This document shows, in pieces, positions 9,451-23,088 of a stretch of DNA of 64,000 nt. Numbering within the stretch: the stretch's first letter is position 1; each line of letters opens with the position of its first letter. The position numbers and the translations under genes were made by a program. Origin of the DNA: Zonotrichia leucophrys gambelii (lineage: Eukaryota; Chordata; Aves; Passeriformes; Passerellidae); the NCBI RefSeq assembly GCF_028769735.1, contig NC_088177.1, positions 18,106,599 to 18,170,598 on the forward strand, written 5' to 3'. Under the pieces are notes generated by a model that saw only the letters and a list, made by a program, of their open reading frames with translations, was not told where the DNA came from and did no database searches.

Positions 9451-12079
9451 CTCTCTATTCAGAGCACTTTATTTTTTTTTTTGGCGGCAGCAGATCAGAG
9501 CTGAATCTCCTACCAAAACCAAAGTTGAGCACCGACCAAGGAGGAAAAAACTTCAACAGAATTTTGGGAAAATTCTGTCTCAGTTTTCGTTGACCAGTAA
9601 TATATTTGGGCATTGTAAAGCTGTACAGGAAGAGAAGATTTTCATTAACAGAAAATCTTTACTATTTTACTTGAAGTAAATATTTTCTTTGAACATGGTA
9701 TTTAAAAAAAAAAGCCCCAAACAAACCAAACAAAAACTTCACTTTTTAAAATTTCCAGCAATGCATAAAAAACAATTCTGTTTGAAAGCACTGAAGTGAC
9801 ATCGACTTCTCAAATTTTTTCCCTCCTCAAGAACCTTGGCAATTCCCAAAAGAATATAGTCTCTTTTTTTCCCAAGGAAGTTCTCACCCAAGTCTTTTGC
9901 CAAGACCTACTTTTATGAACCCATGCCATCCATCAGCTCCATTTCACACTGACCTTGAGCCTGGGTAAATGTGGCACCACAACATGGAATGGCTTCATCC
10001 TTCCCTACTCAACACCTCCTTGCTAAAAATGGCTCAGTTCAGCAGCAGGGATGTCAGTTCGCACTGATATCTGGGCTAAGTTTGTTCCTGGAGGAGCAGT
10101 GCAGGGAAGTCCCTGTCCCCTGCAAACCCATCTCAGCTGAGCAGGTTGATCTGCACCATATATTTTTTTTTAATTTCCAAAAGTCACATAATTTCAAATC
10201 TCCCTTGCAGAGCAACAAGCAAACTTTAAAAATATTTGTGAAAGCCTATAAATAGTTATTATGATATAAATAATATTTTTGTGAAAGCAAACCTATTCCT
10301 CTGTTTCCCACAAGCACAGCCTGGGGGAACTGTAAAAAGGCAGCATGGCAGCTCTGGGTCCAGAGAACATTTACTGCAGCATTCCAGTGGCTCATCTCCC
10401 TCTGGGGTGGTGGGAGCTGGGCAGAGCCAAGGTGGTGGCTGCCAGCTTGGTTTGGGTTTTGCAGCAGGAGCTGTGCTGCTCCCAGCACCCTGGCAGGCAG
10501 CACCCAGACCCACACGGCAGGGAAAAGCCCACCTGTGAGCTTCATACCTTTGGCACAAGTACTGTAGACAACTTCATTTCAGATTTTTAAGGCTAAACCA
10601 ATGCTCTTGTTTCATTTGGTACAATGAATACCTGCAATTCAGGTAATCAATCTGAACTAACAGCAAAAACTGTGTCTGGTTGTGGACTAATTTACAGACA
10701 TAGCTAAAGTTGTGACATGCTATGAATTTTCCTTTATGTAGACATTGTTGCATACATTTTCTTGCTCATCCCTCCTGAGAGTTTCAGGTTGGCCTAAGAC
10801 CTTAAATGCTTTATGAACAGCTGCAAGACAAACACTTGAAGTACTTGCTAACATCAAGTCATAGAATACCTTGCACTAGTACTTCAGGAACAAATATCCT
10901 AAAAAAAAAGGAAAAGGGTTTTTCTAAGGAAAGCAAAGGAGGATTGTTAGAAATCTGGTTTTTGCTCATGGTGTGACATTTTAAATAGCAAGGGGAAGGG
11001 CTCCTCAACCACTCCCTTTGCAAAGCCTCCTGACAGTGCCATCCCACTGCCAGCTGGGAAGTCCTGGGCAAGCAGGATCTCCTGCCGGTGCTGGTGCATG
11101 CTGCTGCAGGGCTGGATTCTTCCCACTCATTGCTATTGGTTTTAAGTCCTTACAGACAAAATTACTGAAGCAAAAATCCTTTTAGGACTACAAGTAAAAG
11201 CCTTTTGTTTCAGAAAGTGTGTAGTGGAGACTCCTAAGTTAGGACATGCCTGTGCAGCTTGCTGTTTTTGGCCATCTGATTCCTCATCCCAGGTACAGTC
11301 ACTTAGGACAGTCCCACAGCAGCATTTTTATGTAGAAGACATGGGTGTGCAGAGATTTTCAAGGAAAGAAAGAAATAACTGGAGGCTTGAGTCTTTCCTT
11401 CAGTGCATGGGAAGGTGAAGAAGCTGTTAGGAGCATCACTGTCCCACCAGTGCACACAAGATCTGCCTGACCCCACCATGGAGGTGACAAAAAGCTGTAT
11501 GACAACAGCTCTCTCTCAGGGACATTACAAAACTAAAATGTGTGTAATAAGGTGCCTTCAAAGCCTCAGAAGGAAACCACCAACCACCAACCACGGCCAC
11601 TGTAGAGGCTGCTACCTCTCTGAGAACACAGTGTCAGAAGCTCAGGAGCTGCCCTCCGGTGGGACCACCTGAAGGGCTGCACATCACCTATCCTTTTGTT
11701 TTTTCTAAACAGGAATAAACTACTCTGGCTGGTGTGCAAAATCACATAACACACACACTTCCTAGCAAACAAGTCAAGTGATGTCTTCTTTGTTGTGCAT
11801 ATAGAGGTACACACCTACCTCTCTCCACACCCATTTCATTATTTTATTGGCAAGTACCTGGAGGTGGATGTGTGGGGAGTACATGTGTGTTTTGTTTGCT
11901 TGTGTGATCACTGCAGAGAAATCCACATTAAACAGGGAATTGGAGACTGTGTTTCTCTAGCTGAAATCCAGCTTAATTTTAGAGCAAATACTGCTACCAA
12001 AAGCGCTGCCAGAGTCTGCATTGCACAACTCCAGGCAGCATCTTTTACAAAACAATTATATTTTTTCTAGATGTAGTGA
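9451..12079. other. Ordinary noncoding spacer
   Basis: 9450-9960 is AT-rich with A and T runs. 10300-10550 is GC-moderate with overlapping chance frames. 10600-12079 is mixed. I recognise no repeat family, RNA gene or coding region. Confidence 0.5.
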
Positions 12080-12846
12080 AAGCCTTGAAAAAAGTTTACT
12101 TGATGTCTAACCAAGCAATGCTGCATCTTCAGATTTGAAGGAGAGCTCAGAAAGTTAGTTTTTTATTATTCTTCATTTAAGTATTATTTTTTAATTGCAG
12201 CGTATTAAACATAAAATCTGGTACAATCTTTAAAAATAAATAGGACCTAACTATAAATGGGCCCTGTTGTGTTTTTATCTTTGACAAGCAAGTAATTGCT
12301 TCTCAAATTTATCAGTTTGTTTATGCAAAAACCATTTACCAAGCCTAGCTCAAAAGCATCAATTTCATCATTATCATCTTATTAATTTAGCCAAGCTATA
12401 ACACAGCTGATTATTCCTGAGTAATATCCTCTGCAGCACATCATGTGTGGCAAAACCATCTGTACAGTACCTATTTAATAAATAAACCCTCGGCTAAATG
12501 TCTCTGTTTATTGAGAACTAATGTTTATAGAAAATATAATGGAACTCAATAAATAACTCAGCTTCATCAACCTGCATATGAATCAGTATGAAGAACGCTG
12601 ACATCATCACCTTTCAAGTACCAGAGAAAGCAAAATTACCCAAAAGAGCTATAGAGTCAATATTAAGGCATTAAAACTGCAATGAAGGCATATTAATGCT
12701 TAAAACTTCATTGTTGGCAGTAGAATTGCCACCACGGACATATTTTATAACTCTAAGAATACTTAGGCTTTATGACTGTTTCTTTGTTGAGTGCCTTGCA
12801 CTTAATGTAGTTTTCCACTTTAAATAAAAAAAACCCTCAAGATCTT
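12080..12846. promoter_or_regulatory. Long AT-rich candidate conserved noncoding block
   Basis: About 770 bases of AT-rich sequence free of recognisable repeats, almost without CpG, with many distinct motifs: TTTAATTGCAG, CATCTTATTAATTTAGCC, CTGATTATTCC, TATTTAATAAATAAACC and TGACATCATCACC (CRE-like). The low repetitiveness and sustained AT content suggest constraint, but alignment is required. Confidence 0.35.
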
Positions 12847-12863
12847 AAAAAAAAAAAAAAAAA
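12847..12863 (+). repeat. Poly-A tract, 17 A
   Basis: Seventeen consecutive A residues, followed after GGGAAAAAGAAAAT by two copies of the 12-mer TGCTGATTCCAA (12878-12889 and 12916-12927). No retroposed body is recognised upstream, so this is listed as a simple repeat. Confidence 0.7.
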
Positions 12864-13888
12864 GGGAAAAAGAAAATTGCTGATTCCAAGCATTCATTTT
12901 TAAAATAATGCAAACTGCTGATTCCAATTGTTCGGATGGAGGAAAAAGCAAACTTATTTAACTCTATGCTTCCTGAGCTCCTGGCAGCAGGCACGGGGTG
13001 TGCCGAGGTGAAAATTGCTCAGCAGCACTGCACAAAGATTACAGAGCAGTCCATGCACAGCCTAAGACATTATTAATAGAATTCCTGGGTTTAGGGGAAA
13101 GAAAAATGAATAGAGTTGTGGCAGACATTGGGATACTTATTGATTGCTGGTTGTTCCTACAACAGCAGCTCTCACTCGTTTATTTGATTTGGTGCTTTAC
13201 AACTGCTTCTGTGCCACAAATCAGGCATTTAAAACATATCTCTACACCATCAGCAAATAGTAACAGATTAATTTCTTACAGCTCCTTTCCTGTGGCCCTC
13301 AGAGAGCTATTTTTCTTTGTTTATATTTTGCTGTCTTTATTTCTGAGGAATATCACTCCGTGCATGCAATTTAAGCGAGGACATTGCAAGGCTGCAGGCA
13401 TGGGTGGACATCCAGTCAGCATCACCTACTGCAGTCCCCCCAGGTGCCTGCAACAGGTTGCAATTCCATAGGACACAACTCTCCTTGATGAATACAAAGT
13501 CCCACGACACGGCGTCAGTAACGCAGCGGCTGCAGCTCTTGTGAGGGATCAAGGACACAGCGCACATTCCTGCGACTCTTCGCAGCATTTCCCTGCCCTT
13601 CTGGTGGGAGAGAAGGGATCAGAGGGACCAAGTGTAAAGCACAGAAAACATATTTCATAATCCCCTCATTAGCGCACACGTGATGGGAAACACTCAAGGG
13701 TGTGAATATTTTTAACACTGTATGTGTTTACATAAAAAATGTGATTTACACAAATCTTCCTTTGCTAGGCTGTATAAACGTGCTACATGGATTAGAAGTG
13801 GTCCATCATGCCTTCCAGGGAGAGACAGAAAAGGGACACTGAGGTCTGAAAAACCTGCTGCTTTGCTTCCTGTGTCCAAAATTACTTG
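12864..13888. other. Noncoding spacer
   Basis: Mixed composition. A plus frame of about 157 codons (12998-13471) has no family match and begins in the shadow of unique noncoding sequence. No RNA gene or named repeat is seen. Confidence 0.45.
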
Positions 13889-13906
13889 AAAAAAAAAAAA
13901 AAAAAA
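13889..13906 (+). repeat. Poly-A tract, 18 A
   Basis: Eighteen consecutive A residues followed by GAAAAAG. No retroelement body is recognised beside it. Confidence 0.7.
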
Positions 13907-14459
13907 GAAAAAGTGAATGTGCTTCTGAGTTATGAAAAAAAAAACCAATTTCAATTCTTGGAACATTTTGATCAGATAACTAGAGAAACAAAGCAATGAG
14001 CAAAAAATCCCTAATGACTACAAATGAAAAAATTTGAGAGATTTTTCTCCAATAGGAGATAAACTGGGGAAGCCCCCAGCCATCTCTCTCAGCTTGCAGA
14101 CTGCTGTGGCACCCCGAGGTCCAGCTGTTCCCCAGTGTGGGGGCCTGGACTTGGGATGAATTCACCCCTCACACCCTGCAGGCATCAGGAATCAGCGGCA
14201 CATCCCACTGTAGCTGCCTTTGTTGAGGGTTTTTGGGGAGCAGCTGTTGGTCCCTCAGCCTGGGGGACTGCTGCTGGGCAGCAGAGACAAATCCCCACAC
14301 ACTGGCCACCTGCAACCCCCAGGTCCACTTTTCTGAAGGACTTCCAAGCTGGCAAAGGCAGGATCATCAGATGATCACCAGTGGGAGCATCACCGGTTGG
14401 ATCACGCTGATCTCTGCTAGTGACAAGGCTGACGGAAACAAGCTGGGTGCAATCCCACA
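13907..14459. other. Noncoding spacer
   Basis: AT-rich to 14060, then GC-moderate. Overlapping frames on both strands match no family. Nothing else is visible. Confidence 0.45.
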
Positions 14460-14720
14460 TTAAATCATCACGTCCGAGCATCTCAGGCACTCTGCAAGTG
14501 CCTTGAGTTTCTCCCATTCTCCTCAACTTATGTTGCACATATGCAGCTCTTGTTTGCCTTCCTGAATAAAATAGCAGATCCACAGCGCTTCGCCGCCTAA
14601 TGAAACTGAACATATTTAGAACATATGTGAGCCCGCTCGTCGCGAAAAGAACCATTTGTGGTTAACGAAGAAAGTATTCATGGTTTTGCTGCTAATTGCA
14701 GGGCGGGCTGCGTTTTCTTT
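14460..14720. promoter_or_regulatory. Candidate conserved noncoding block with retained CpGs
   Basis: Unique-looking sequence with CpGs that have survived in an otherwise AT-leaning context (CACGTCCG, CAGCGCTTCGCCGCC, CCGCTCGTCGCG), plus homeodomain-type CCTAATGAAAC, TGCTAATTGCAG and ATATGCAG. CpG retention outside a CpG island hints at constraint or lack of germline methylation. Confidence 0.35.
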
Positions 14721-14999
14721 CTGAGGGAAGAAAAAGGTAGCGCTGCAGTTGGAAGCACACAATAGAAGCATGGCGCCTTTTTTTTTTTTTGCTGAGTTTT
14801 GATGCCTTTAGATAAGCGAATTGATCCATGGGGCAAAGGACATGGATGGGGGAAAAATATCATTGATAATCCTTATGTGGTTGTACATGAGCTGAAAACC
14901 CATATGTTTCTTTTAATTATTATTCACACTGCACATGAAAAAATGGGATATTTTCCTTGCTCAAAGTCGATGGAGGTTTGCCATCTATTATAATCTAGC
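14721..14999. promoter_or_regulatory. AT-rich candidate conserved noncoding block
   Basis: A T run at about 14780 is followed by unique AT-rich sequence with AGATAAGCGAATTGATCC, TATCATTGATAATCC and TTTTAATTATTATTC. No repeat or coding frame is recognised. Confidence 0.3.
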
Positions 15000-15900
15000 A
15001 GGATCTGCCAGAGCTGGAGACTGGCAGTTCCCAGCAACTCCCAGATAGCAGCAGTGCCTGCCACAGCCTCATGACCAGGGCTCTGCCATGGCTCAGGGGC
15101 CAAGAGAGTTTTCCTCCTCTCACGGTTTCCAAGATGCTATTTCTTGGCCTTTAATGTTTGCTGGAAACTCAGCAACTGGTCATGAGAAATGTCATTAATG
15201 CAATATATTACAAATTTACTGAAAGTAAAGCATTATTATTAATCACCATGTTTCAACCTACTGGTCTGTGGCAGGCACCAAATCTCTGCTAATTTTGGAG
15301 TACTGTATCAACACTCGCCGTTATAATTTTTTAAATATTAATAAATTGAAGCGTCTTATCTTACCCTACCCTCAAAATTACCCCTGAAGCCTCCCTCTGC
15401 TTCTAAATAGAAATAATGAGGTTTTTTCTTTCAAAAAGAGAATTAAAATGGTGATTAATATCTCCTTCAGAAGTATAAACTGCTACATCTTCATATTATG
15501 AAATGTGAAGAAAATATTTTGTTGCTATCTTTACCAGATCCAGAAATTTGTCATAATCTGTGGCTTGAGAATACTTTAGTAAGTGAACAAACTGATACAG
15601 AATGATCACAGAACTGGCAAGTCCCAAATGAACCCTAAATTAGAAGCGCATAAACCATCAATGCACTTGAAGGGACCAATAAGAGTTTTAGCAGGGAGAA
15701 ATCAGGATCAAAATATGAGATAAATGCTGCAGGGCAGAATATACAATTTTAAAGGCTTATTCATGTGTTATACAGAAAGCTGAGCTGATGTTACACAGTC
15801 AGTGCTTATGTATCTGCCTGAGTGGGAGGCTGACAATTTAATTCAGAAAAAGAATTTAGGTTTTGAATGAGTTTGCACGCGTACAGAGAGTTGAAGCACT
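15000..15900. promoter_or_regulatory. AT-rich, possibly conserved noncoding stretch
   Basis: 15000-15150 is GC-moderate. 15150-15900 is AT-rich with TTTTTTAAATATTAATAAATTG near 15328 and CAATATATTACAAATTTACTG near 15200. No open frame or repeat is supported. Regulatory function is a guess. Confidence 0.25.
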
Positions 15901-18900
15901 GAGGGAAGGGGCCTGGTTCCTAATGAACAAGTGCTTCAGACAGCTGAAGTCTTAATACATGGTGTTGGTGTTCCTGGCTGCTGGCAAGACTGGAGTTGCC
16001 GTAGAGGGTCATACGGCATGCTGGGACCAAGACCAGCACCATGGCAGCCTTGGGATGCAGCTGATGGGATTTCAGCTGGTTGTGTGAGGCTTCTGCCACA
16101 GCCATTGGATTCAGGGCAACGAACACGTTCCTGAAGGGTGCCTTAACTGAAAATCCTGGTGGCTGCAGGTGAATAAGCTGCACAGTGAAAGGAGAGGGAG
16201 TGAAAGGAGAGGGAGCAACTGAGATACAAAGTGCAGACAAGATACTAATTTTTGCCTCTAATATTTTATGAAGAGTAAAGTTTCCCTTTATAGCTGCCTG
16301 GCTGCTCTTAAAGAGTACCCAAAAGGGAAATATTCCTGATTACGTCCTTCTGCCCCACTGCTCCGACAGTCACACATTGGTCTGCAGACCAAAACCAAAC
16401 TAATGTGAATGACTTAAAATAAAGTACACTCTTTGAGGTGTTCATAAATAGTGATTTATGGTGCATTATCACTGAGACTATGAGTATGCCATGTAGCAAC
16501 ACCATGGCAAAGTATAGCCATTTAGAAAAAAATTTAGGGCTTGGCCTGGAGTAAAACTACCAACAGGACACTGCTGGTGAGAAAAACCTGGCTGAGGGGA
16601 AAACTGGGCTCTCCTTCGCTTTTCAGAGGGACATGAAAAACCAATACGCTTGTGCTTGGTACAATAACCTTACTGCACCTGAGAAAGAAGGTAAGGACAT
16701 CATTGGAGAGAGATAATTGTAATGAAGCAAGACTAACACAGCAGCCTTCGAGCAGCTGAAGCTCCCTGACCATCAGCGTGTCCTGCCAGGCTCTCATCCC
16801 TGGCTGTTCCTCACCCCGATCACTGACCAAGGCAGTAGGGAGCGCCGTGCCACCATCACAGCCTGCAGACCAAAATAGCCTCAGCAAGGCTGTTAAGAAA
16901 CTAAATTACATCCTTGGTGTCTGCTGACTTCCAGAGGGCTGGTTTTGTTTACAGGATGGGCAAGAGCCAGGGGACTCAGCTCAGCAAGAATAGAAACCCC
17001 TCCATTACTGTGAGGCCATACAACAGATGGCAGGAAGGTCACGGGCTGGGTTTGTAACCGCAGGGCAGCCAAATGCTGACCTGGTCTTTGGGGACATACA
17101 GGCTTGGCCAGCAATTCCCTAATCACCCTGTCACAGGGGGCATTTTGGGTGCACTGCTCTCCACCACCTCACTGATGACACAGGGCACCCAGAGTGCAGG
17201 TGGCCCACAAGGTTGTCGGCATCCACCCACGCTCCAGCAGGCGAGAGACACTCACAGGGAGCCTGAGAGGTCAGGAACCGGTCCCTCTGGGCTATTTCAG
17301 GTTGGTGATTGCAGGTTGTGGCTTTTACTCCCCTGTGCCATTTGACTCAAATGTGGTCTGATGGTGAGAGCAGCCAAGGGTGAGGAAGAGCTGTGAGGTT
17401 GCTCTGGGGTCAGGCTCATTTGCAGTGCTAAGAGCCACCAATGATGTCACCGGGAAGGTGAATGGTTATCTGCCACCCTGACATCAAACAGAATGGTGCT
17501 GCTCAGTGCTGCTTCTGCTGGGGCTGCCTGGACCAACACATTCCATCACTGCTTTTCTCTTTTCCATAGCCACCTTGCAGCTGAGGCTCCTGGTTCACCC
17601 AAAGCTTGATTAATTCAGCTGGGTCTTCAGCCCTTACGTACCTCCTGACCAAGGTGCTTCTAGCTAACAACAGCAGTAATTATGAGCTCCTGAGTGCAAG
17701 ACCATGGCACTTGCTTCCAGGCAGCCCCCTGACTTTGGCCATCCAGCTGTTACAGTACCACATTCCACTCTGTCCACCCCAGCAAATTTAATGGGGACAT
17801 TACCACATTTGTGTCAAGGTGAATGGCTAAAGCACAGACAGTCTGGTCCCAAGAAGGATGCTTAAAAAACCGAGCAAGTACCTACCCTCTCATGCCATAC
17901 ATCCCTTTGAAGCACATGAAGTCACTGTCTCTGATAGCATGGATGTGGGCATTACTGCCTCTGTGTGGTGCTGCCCATCAGCTCTTACTCCCTGATTCCC
18001 CTCCTGCCTGCAGCACCACCATCGCCAGGAAAATGGGAGCAATTATTTTGGGGCCACTCCAAAATTACCTTTAATTTTTAGTGCAATGTGCCCTTGCTTT
18101 TCTCCCTCTCTTTTTCTTTTTCTTTATTCTTATAAAGAATTGTGATTTGTTTTATTTTCCTGTGCAAAGTTCATTGCAGCTTCAACAGGAGAAGCTTCTC
18201 TTGCCTTTTGCATGATGCTTCATAAAAGACAGTAGCTCTGCCTCTTGAACGTGGAGTGAGCCAGAGAGCTTTATTTCTGAGGTGCCTCAGTAATAATGCA
18301 CACACCACCCTCCACAAATAAGAAAATAATGTCATTGCTGGGTTAACTGTTGCTTGAGAAATACACAAGCCCTGCTCCTGGAGGCAGCTGTTGTCTGTTT
18401 GATGGAGGAGCACACAGGTCACTGTGGCAAACCAAACTGAATTGCCAGGGTGCAGCTTTGCTGGGGAGCTGCAACAGTGCAGAGGGCAGCCCTACTGCCT
18501 GGCTCCTGCTGGAGCAGAGGGCTCTGCCATCAGCTCCCTCTCCCTGGCAGGTACCTGGGATGCCCAGGCTGTGACAGGGCTGCACTGCAGCCCAGGGCTG
18601 CTGAGCTCCTGTAAGGGTGTTACATTCTGACCCACAATCACCCATTTAGGTTCTGCCCCATTGGCAAAATTGATTTCCATGGAAAACAATAGGCTCCTCT
18701 GCTTGCCAGAAGTAGAAATCACTCCTATGGAAAGGCACTTGACAGGAGTGTAAATAAATAGAGCTACCTTGAAACAGAAACATTGGAGGAAGGTTAATTT
18801 CTGAGATCTGTAACTCAGATGTCAGATCAGATCTGAGAATAGTGAAGAACATAAACAAGCAGATGAGAAGAACACGATTAATGAAAATCAATTAACTATG

Positions 18901-21900
18901 TAAGAAAGGCCTTTACTATCTGAAAGATAAAACTTGATGAGCAGACCCCTGCAGGTGCTCTTGCAAGGGCAGCCAGGTAGGAATCAAGGGTGGCTGGGGT
19001 CAGGTCCTTTTTCCCTTTCCCTCAGGACAGAGGAACTGTGGCAGGTATAACACCAGGGATGCACTAGACTCATGCTCTGCCCTTGGATTCTGGGAGGGCT
19101 GCTGGCTCCCAGAGCCTGTGGCTGACACCTGCCTGGGGGTTCTCCCTCCATGCCCTCTTCTCTAGCACCAGCTACTCACCAACACAGCCAACCCTCTTCT
19201 CCATCCTCAGTCCCAGCTCACACCAGAGCAGAACAGCTGCAGCCAGACAGAAAGCAAGTGTCCCTTAATGCAGTAAGGTGATTAAAAGCATGATCTAAAT
19301 CTCTAACCCTGCACAGCCATGTCTCCTCTGTGGCCCCGGGTGCTTTGGAGCACTGAGGGATGGCCTCGGTGCTGCTCCCCACGCCGGGTCCCTGCTGCAG
19401 CACGGGGGCCTTGCCTGGCCAGGGCAGCAGGGGCCGTGGGCTGACCCTGCTGGGATGTGGCACACCACACCCACCGGATGGGGCAAGAGCTGTGCTGTGC
19501 TGCAGTTGTGTTTCCCTCATCCTGCAGCTATAGTTAGATTTCTCAGTGTTAATATGTTGAATTAAACACCTACTTCTGGGAGGGGAGGAAAACAGAGGGT
19601 TGTATTTTTTTTCCTCTGCAAGTGAGCAATTTGCTGCATGCTGTAATTTGTCTGCATGCTGTCCCTTTTTTTGGGACACATGTAATTTTGCTTTGATGAA
19701 TGACACACATTAGTGATAGCCCTCCTTGCTGGCCAGGCAAGTAGGCACTGACAGCCCGCGGGACGCTTACAAAGAAACTTTGTCAGCAACCGCAGGAGCC
19801 ACGGCCTTTCCAAGGAAAACAAGCTGGGAGAATGGGGTTACTGAGGGACCATGCTGATGGCAGGTCACACGTGATGCTCTGCAGATGAGGAAACCCAAAG
19901 GGCATCAGCATCCCAGCAAGTCATGATTTTGATGGGATTTACCCCACAGCCCCTATTTTTGTGTCAAGGACGAGGAATGGCAGCAGGGAGATGCTGGGGG
20001 AGTGGAGTCTCAGCAGAGGCAGGCTTCTGAAGAGGAGGAGGCGTCAGGGGAGAGTGATGGCAGCCAGAGGGGACCAACCCCCTGGCAGGCGTCCCTTTCC
20101 CCTGAGCCTGCCCCATAAGGGCTGCCATACGGGCAGCAGACCCAGCACTTGCCATATCCCTCCTAGCAGGGGCCGGTGTAGGGGCGGCAGGAGCCAGAAG
20201 CAGTGCTTGTGCACAGCCTGCCAGTGAATTCATGACTCCCATCCAAGCACTGCAGAAGCGACTGGCAGTGGGGGAAAGACCTTATGGCATGCAACAATAT
20301 TTGGAAAACATTTTTTTTTAAACCTCAGGGAAGAGAAGACTAAACATCTGAGTTTTCTGTTAATAGGCTCTCTTAAACAATGAGCTCCAGCTCTTCTGAC
20401 ACTGCTGTGCTGCATGGGATGGCTTTTCCTCACTGAAACTGAGACGAGGGGCTTGGACACTGAAGCAGGAGTCAAAGGCACATAGACCTTAGTGCTGCTG
20501 GTGGAGTAGTGCTACCTCTCTAGTTGTTTAAAATGCTGAGAGCAAACTGTGTATTTATTCTTAAGGGAACTAAAGTATAAATGATGCAGAGGTGCTGCCT
20601 GAGCATGGGTTCAGTGCACACCAGGAATTGAGGAGGGATTCCTGCACCCATGGGATGTTTTGCTCCCAAGCTCCCTGCAACCAGAGCACTATTTTGACCC
20701 CCTGACTGAAGGAAATAGGCTCTCCTTAAGTACAAGAAGAGACACAAGTACGAGCAATTCCTTGCCAAGTGGAGATGATCATCTCTCCGTCACTCAGTTT
20801 TAAGGAGGACTGGCTGTTATCTCTGAGAGCCTCTCAAATCATGGTTATCAGTGCTGGAGTGCACTTAACCTCTCCCAGACAAAGCCAGCCTGGATCAAGA
20901 TGGGCTCTTCAGCAAGGGTCACTTGTCCCCCAGTTCATGCCACTGCTACCACACTACCAGGTAGCATCAGTTAGTGCATTGTGAACTCACCAACCACAGC
21001 CCTCACTTATTTGGTAAAATGAAAGATACTGAATCAAAGATCCCACAGTTCCTTGCTCTGTCACTTAATTTTGCAAAAGTAAGTAAGTCTTACAAAGAGG
21101 AAAATAAACATCTTAAAGTCAGAATACAGAGTTGGTTAACAGCTTGTGAGAAATTTTGGCATCTGAAAGCAGGACCTGACCCAATTTGCTGAGAGGTTCC
21201 TGCTGCAGGCAGAGTCTGCAGGGTGGGTGAATCCTGCTGCCAGCACCTTTTGAAAGTCCATCCTCCCACCATGGTCTCCTACCCTTTGCTGTTTCCCAAG
21301 CTGATAACTAGGCCTGTGCAATGCCCTGTATGGCACGTGGGCTGCTCCTACGGCCAGGAATGGCCGGCTCAGATCCTGGAAGACCACAGCTGGGCAGGAG
21401 GGTGGGCAGCTGCTGCCTCACCAGCAGCCAGGGTGTGAGCAGGACACACATCCCCAAAAACGTGCTCTGCCATGGGCAGACCTGTGATGATGTGTGCTGG
21501 GTAATGCAGCTGCAGTCAGGCCACAGACAGAGCATTTGGGTGCAGAGCAGAGAGGGACTGCAAGAAGCAGGGAGAGCTGGAGAGAAACCTCCATTGGCTC
21601 AGCTGGATGCAGCCACCAGTGCATCACCACGCTGGGGATAGGAGGTCATTGCCAGCACTGTGGGATAACAGGGCCCAGGGTCTCCAGAGGGATGGGTGGT
21701 TTGGGATGATTGAGTCTGCAGAGTTTCTAAAGCCCTCAGGGATCAGACCTGCTGTCCCAGGGGCAGGGGGCAGTGCAGACATTGCAGGGGTACAGTGCCA
21801 GGGCCCACGGGAACAGGAAAACTGGGCAGCACATAAACAAATCCCATTCAGCTCCAGGGTAAATGCAAGCTGAAAAACATCTGGGGAAGACTAATCCAAA

Positions 21901-23088
21901 ACACATATGGTTTTTCTTTGCCCAAGTGATCAGGAAGATGCATTCATTCCAAATAATGATGCCCGTGTAGGGACGTGTGCCCTCGCTGGCTGATGCAGCC
22001 TGGGGATAGGGACCAGCCACCACTGAGGAGGTCACAGGAGAGCCCATATGTCCTAAAATGACAGAAATATTGCTGGGGACAGCACAGCAGCAGCTCTGGG
22101 GGTTAGAGGAGCCCTTGCAGCTATGAGCCCTTTGGGGCAGAACAGAAATACTGCTGTGATTTCTTAGCAGTGTCTTTGTAGCATCAAAAAACAAGGGCAA
22201 GGGGCTCCTCATGCAGGGCCCAGGCAAAAGCATCGGAAGAAGAGAGGGCTGATAACCTAAAGTGTTTACAATCCCAACGATGACATATAAAACTGCTAGT
22301 ATTCAACAAATCTGGTTGATATCATTCCTTCCCCCTCAGGCAAGAAGGAAACCAGCTCTTTAAGACAGGACGCCTCTATGCAGCCAAACATAACACCCGT
22401 TCTTGTGCAAAGCTTTGCAGGGAAAGATTAAAACATCCTGTTGTTTCCCAAGCCTGCTCCAATCCCCCTCCCTGAACAACCACTCCAGTACTGGGCAGCG
22501 TGCTCGGAGCTCCTGGTGGGGATCTGGGTATGAGGGAAGGGGAGAAGCAGGAGACCCCTCAGTCTTCCCATAAACTCAACTCAGTGAGGGTGGGGTCTGA
22601 GTGGTCTGCAGGCTGCATAGGGCAGCCTGGCACTCTATGAGCTGCCTGGCCCCACAGCACAGAAGTGAAGGTCCATATTTGGTAGCAGATACACACACAG
22701 TTTCTTCTCTAGTAGGAAGAGAAGATGACAGTAGTGTCAGCCAAAAGCCGTGCTTAGATGTTCCCCAGGTAGCATGGCAGCAGCATGAACATGTCAGTTA
22801 CCCAGGCTCATTATTTCCCAGCCAAGCTCAGCCCATGATTTTGTCCTTCACTCTTGTTCACATGTGGGTGCCTCACCACAGCACTTCTTAGATCCTTCTG
22901 CATAAAAATTCTAATTTTAAAATATTTTGAGCTCCACTCTGGAAAATCTGAAAAATTTGCACCATTAAAAATGTAATGGAACTCAGCAAGTTTATGTTTT
23001 TCCCCTGTGCACAAGACCTGCAGTATGAGACAAGCTGAGGACAAGAACGTTAATTGGCTGAAACTGAATCAAAGCTGCAGGAGAAAAT
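15901..23088. other. Ordinary noncoding spacer (7.2 kb)
   Basis: Moderate GC content with many short overlapping open frames on both strands, none resembling a known protein. Small features: the 15-bp duplication at 16186-16215, a TCAGATC-A-GATCTGA palindrome at 18822-18836, and the 11-mer CTGCATGCTGT at 19634-19644 and 19652-19662. No RNA gene, LTR or LINE fragment is recognised. Confidence 0.45.
16186..16215. repeat. 15-bp perfect tandem duplication
   Basis: TGAAAGGAGAGGGAG occurs twice head to tail (16186-16200, 16201-16215). It is purine-rich and most likely the result of replication slippage. Confidence 0.85.

Noticed and set aside
18801..18840. Overlapping CTCAGAT/ATCTGAG inverted repeats and a TCAGATC-A-GATCTGA palindrome
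   Set aside because: Short arms of 7 bp, within chance expectation, and the string is a locally repetitive AGATC run.
19880..19930. CAGATGAGGAAAC, an antisense MIR-like string
   Set aside because: Only 13 bases match the MIR core; the following sequence does not follow the consensus well enough.
20858..20880. CACTTAACCTCTC, a MIR-like string
   Set aside because: The match stops after about 13 bases with no further MIR segments in order.
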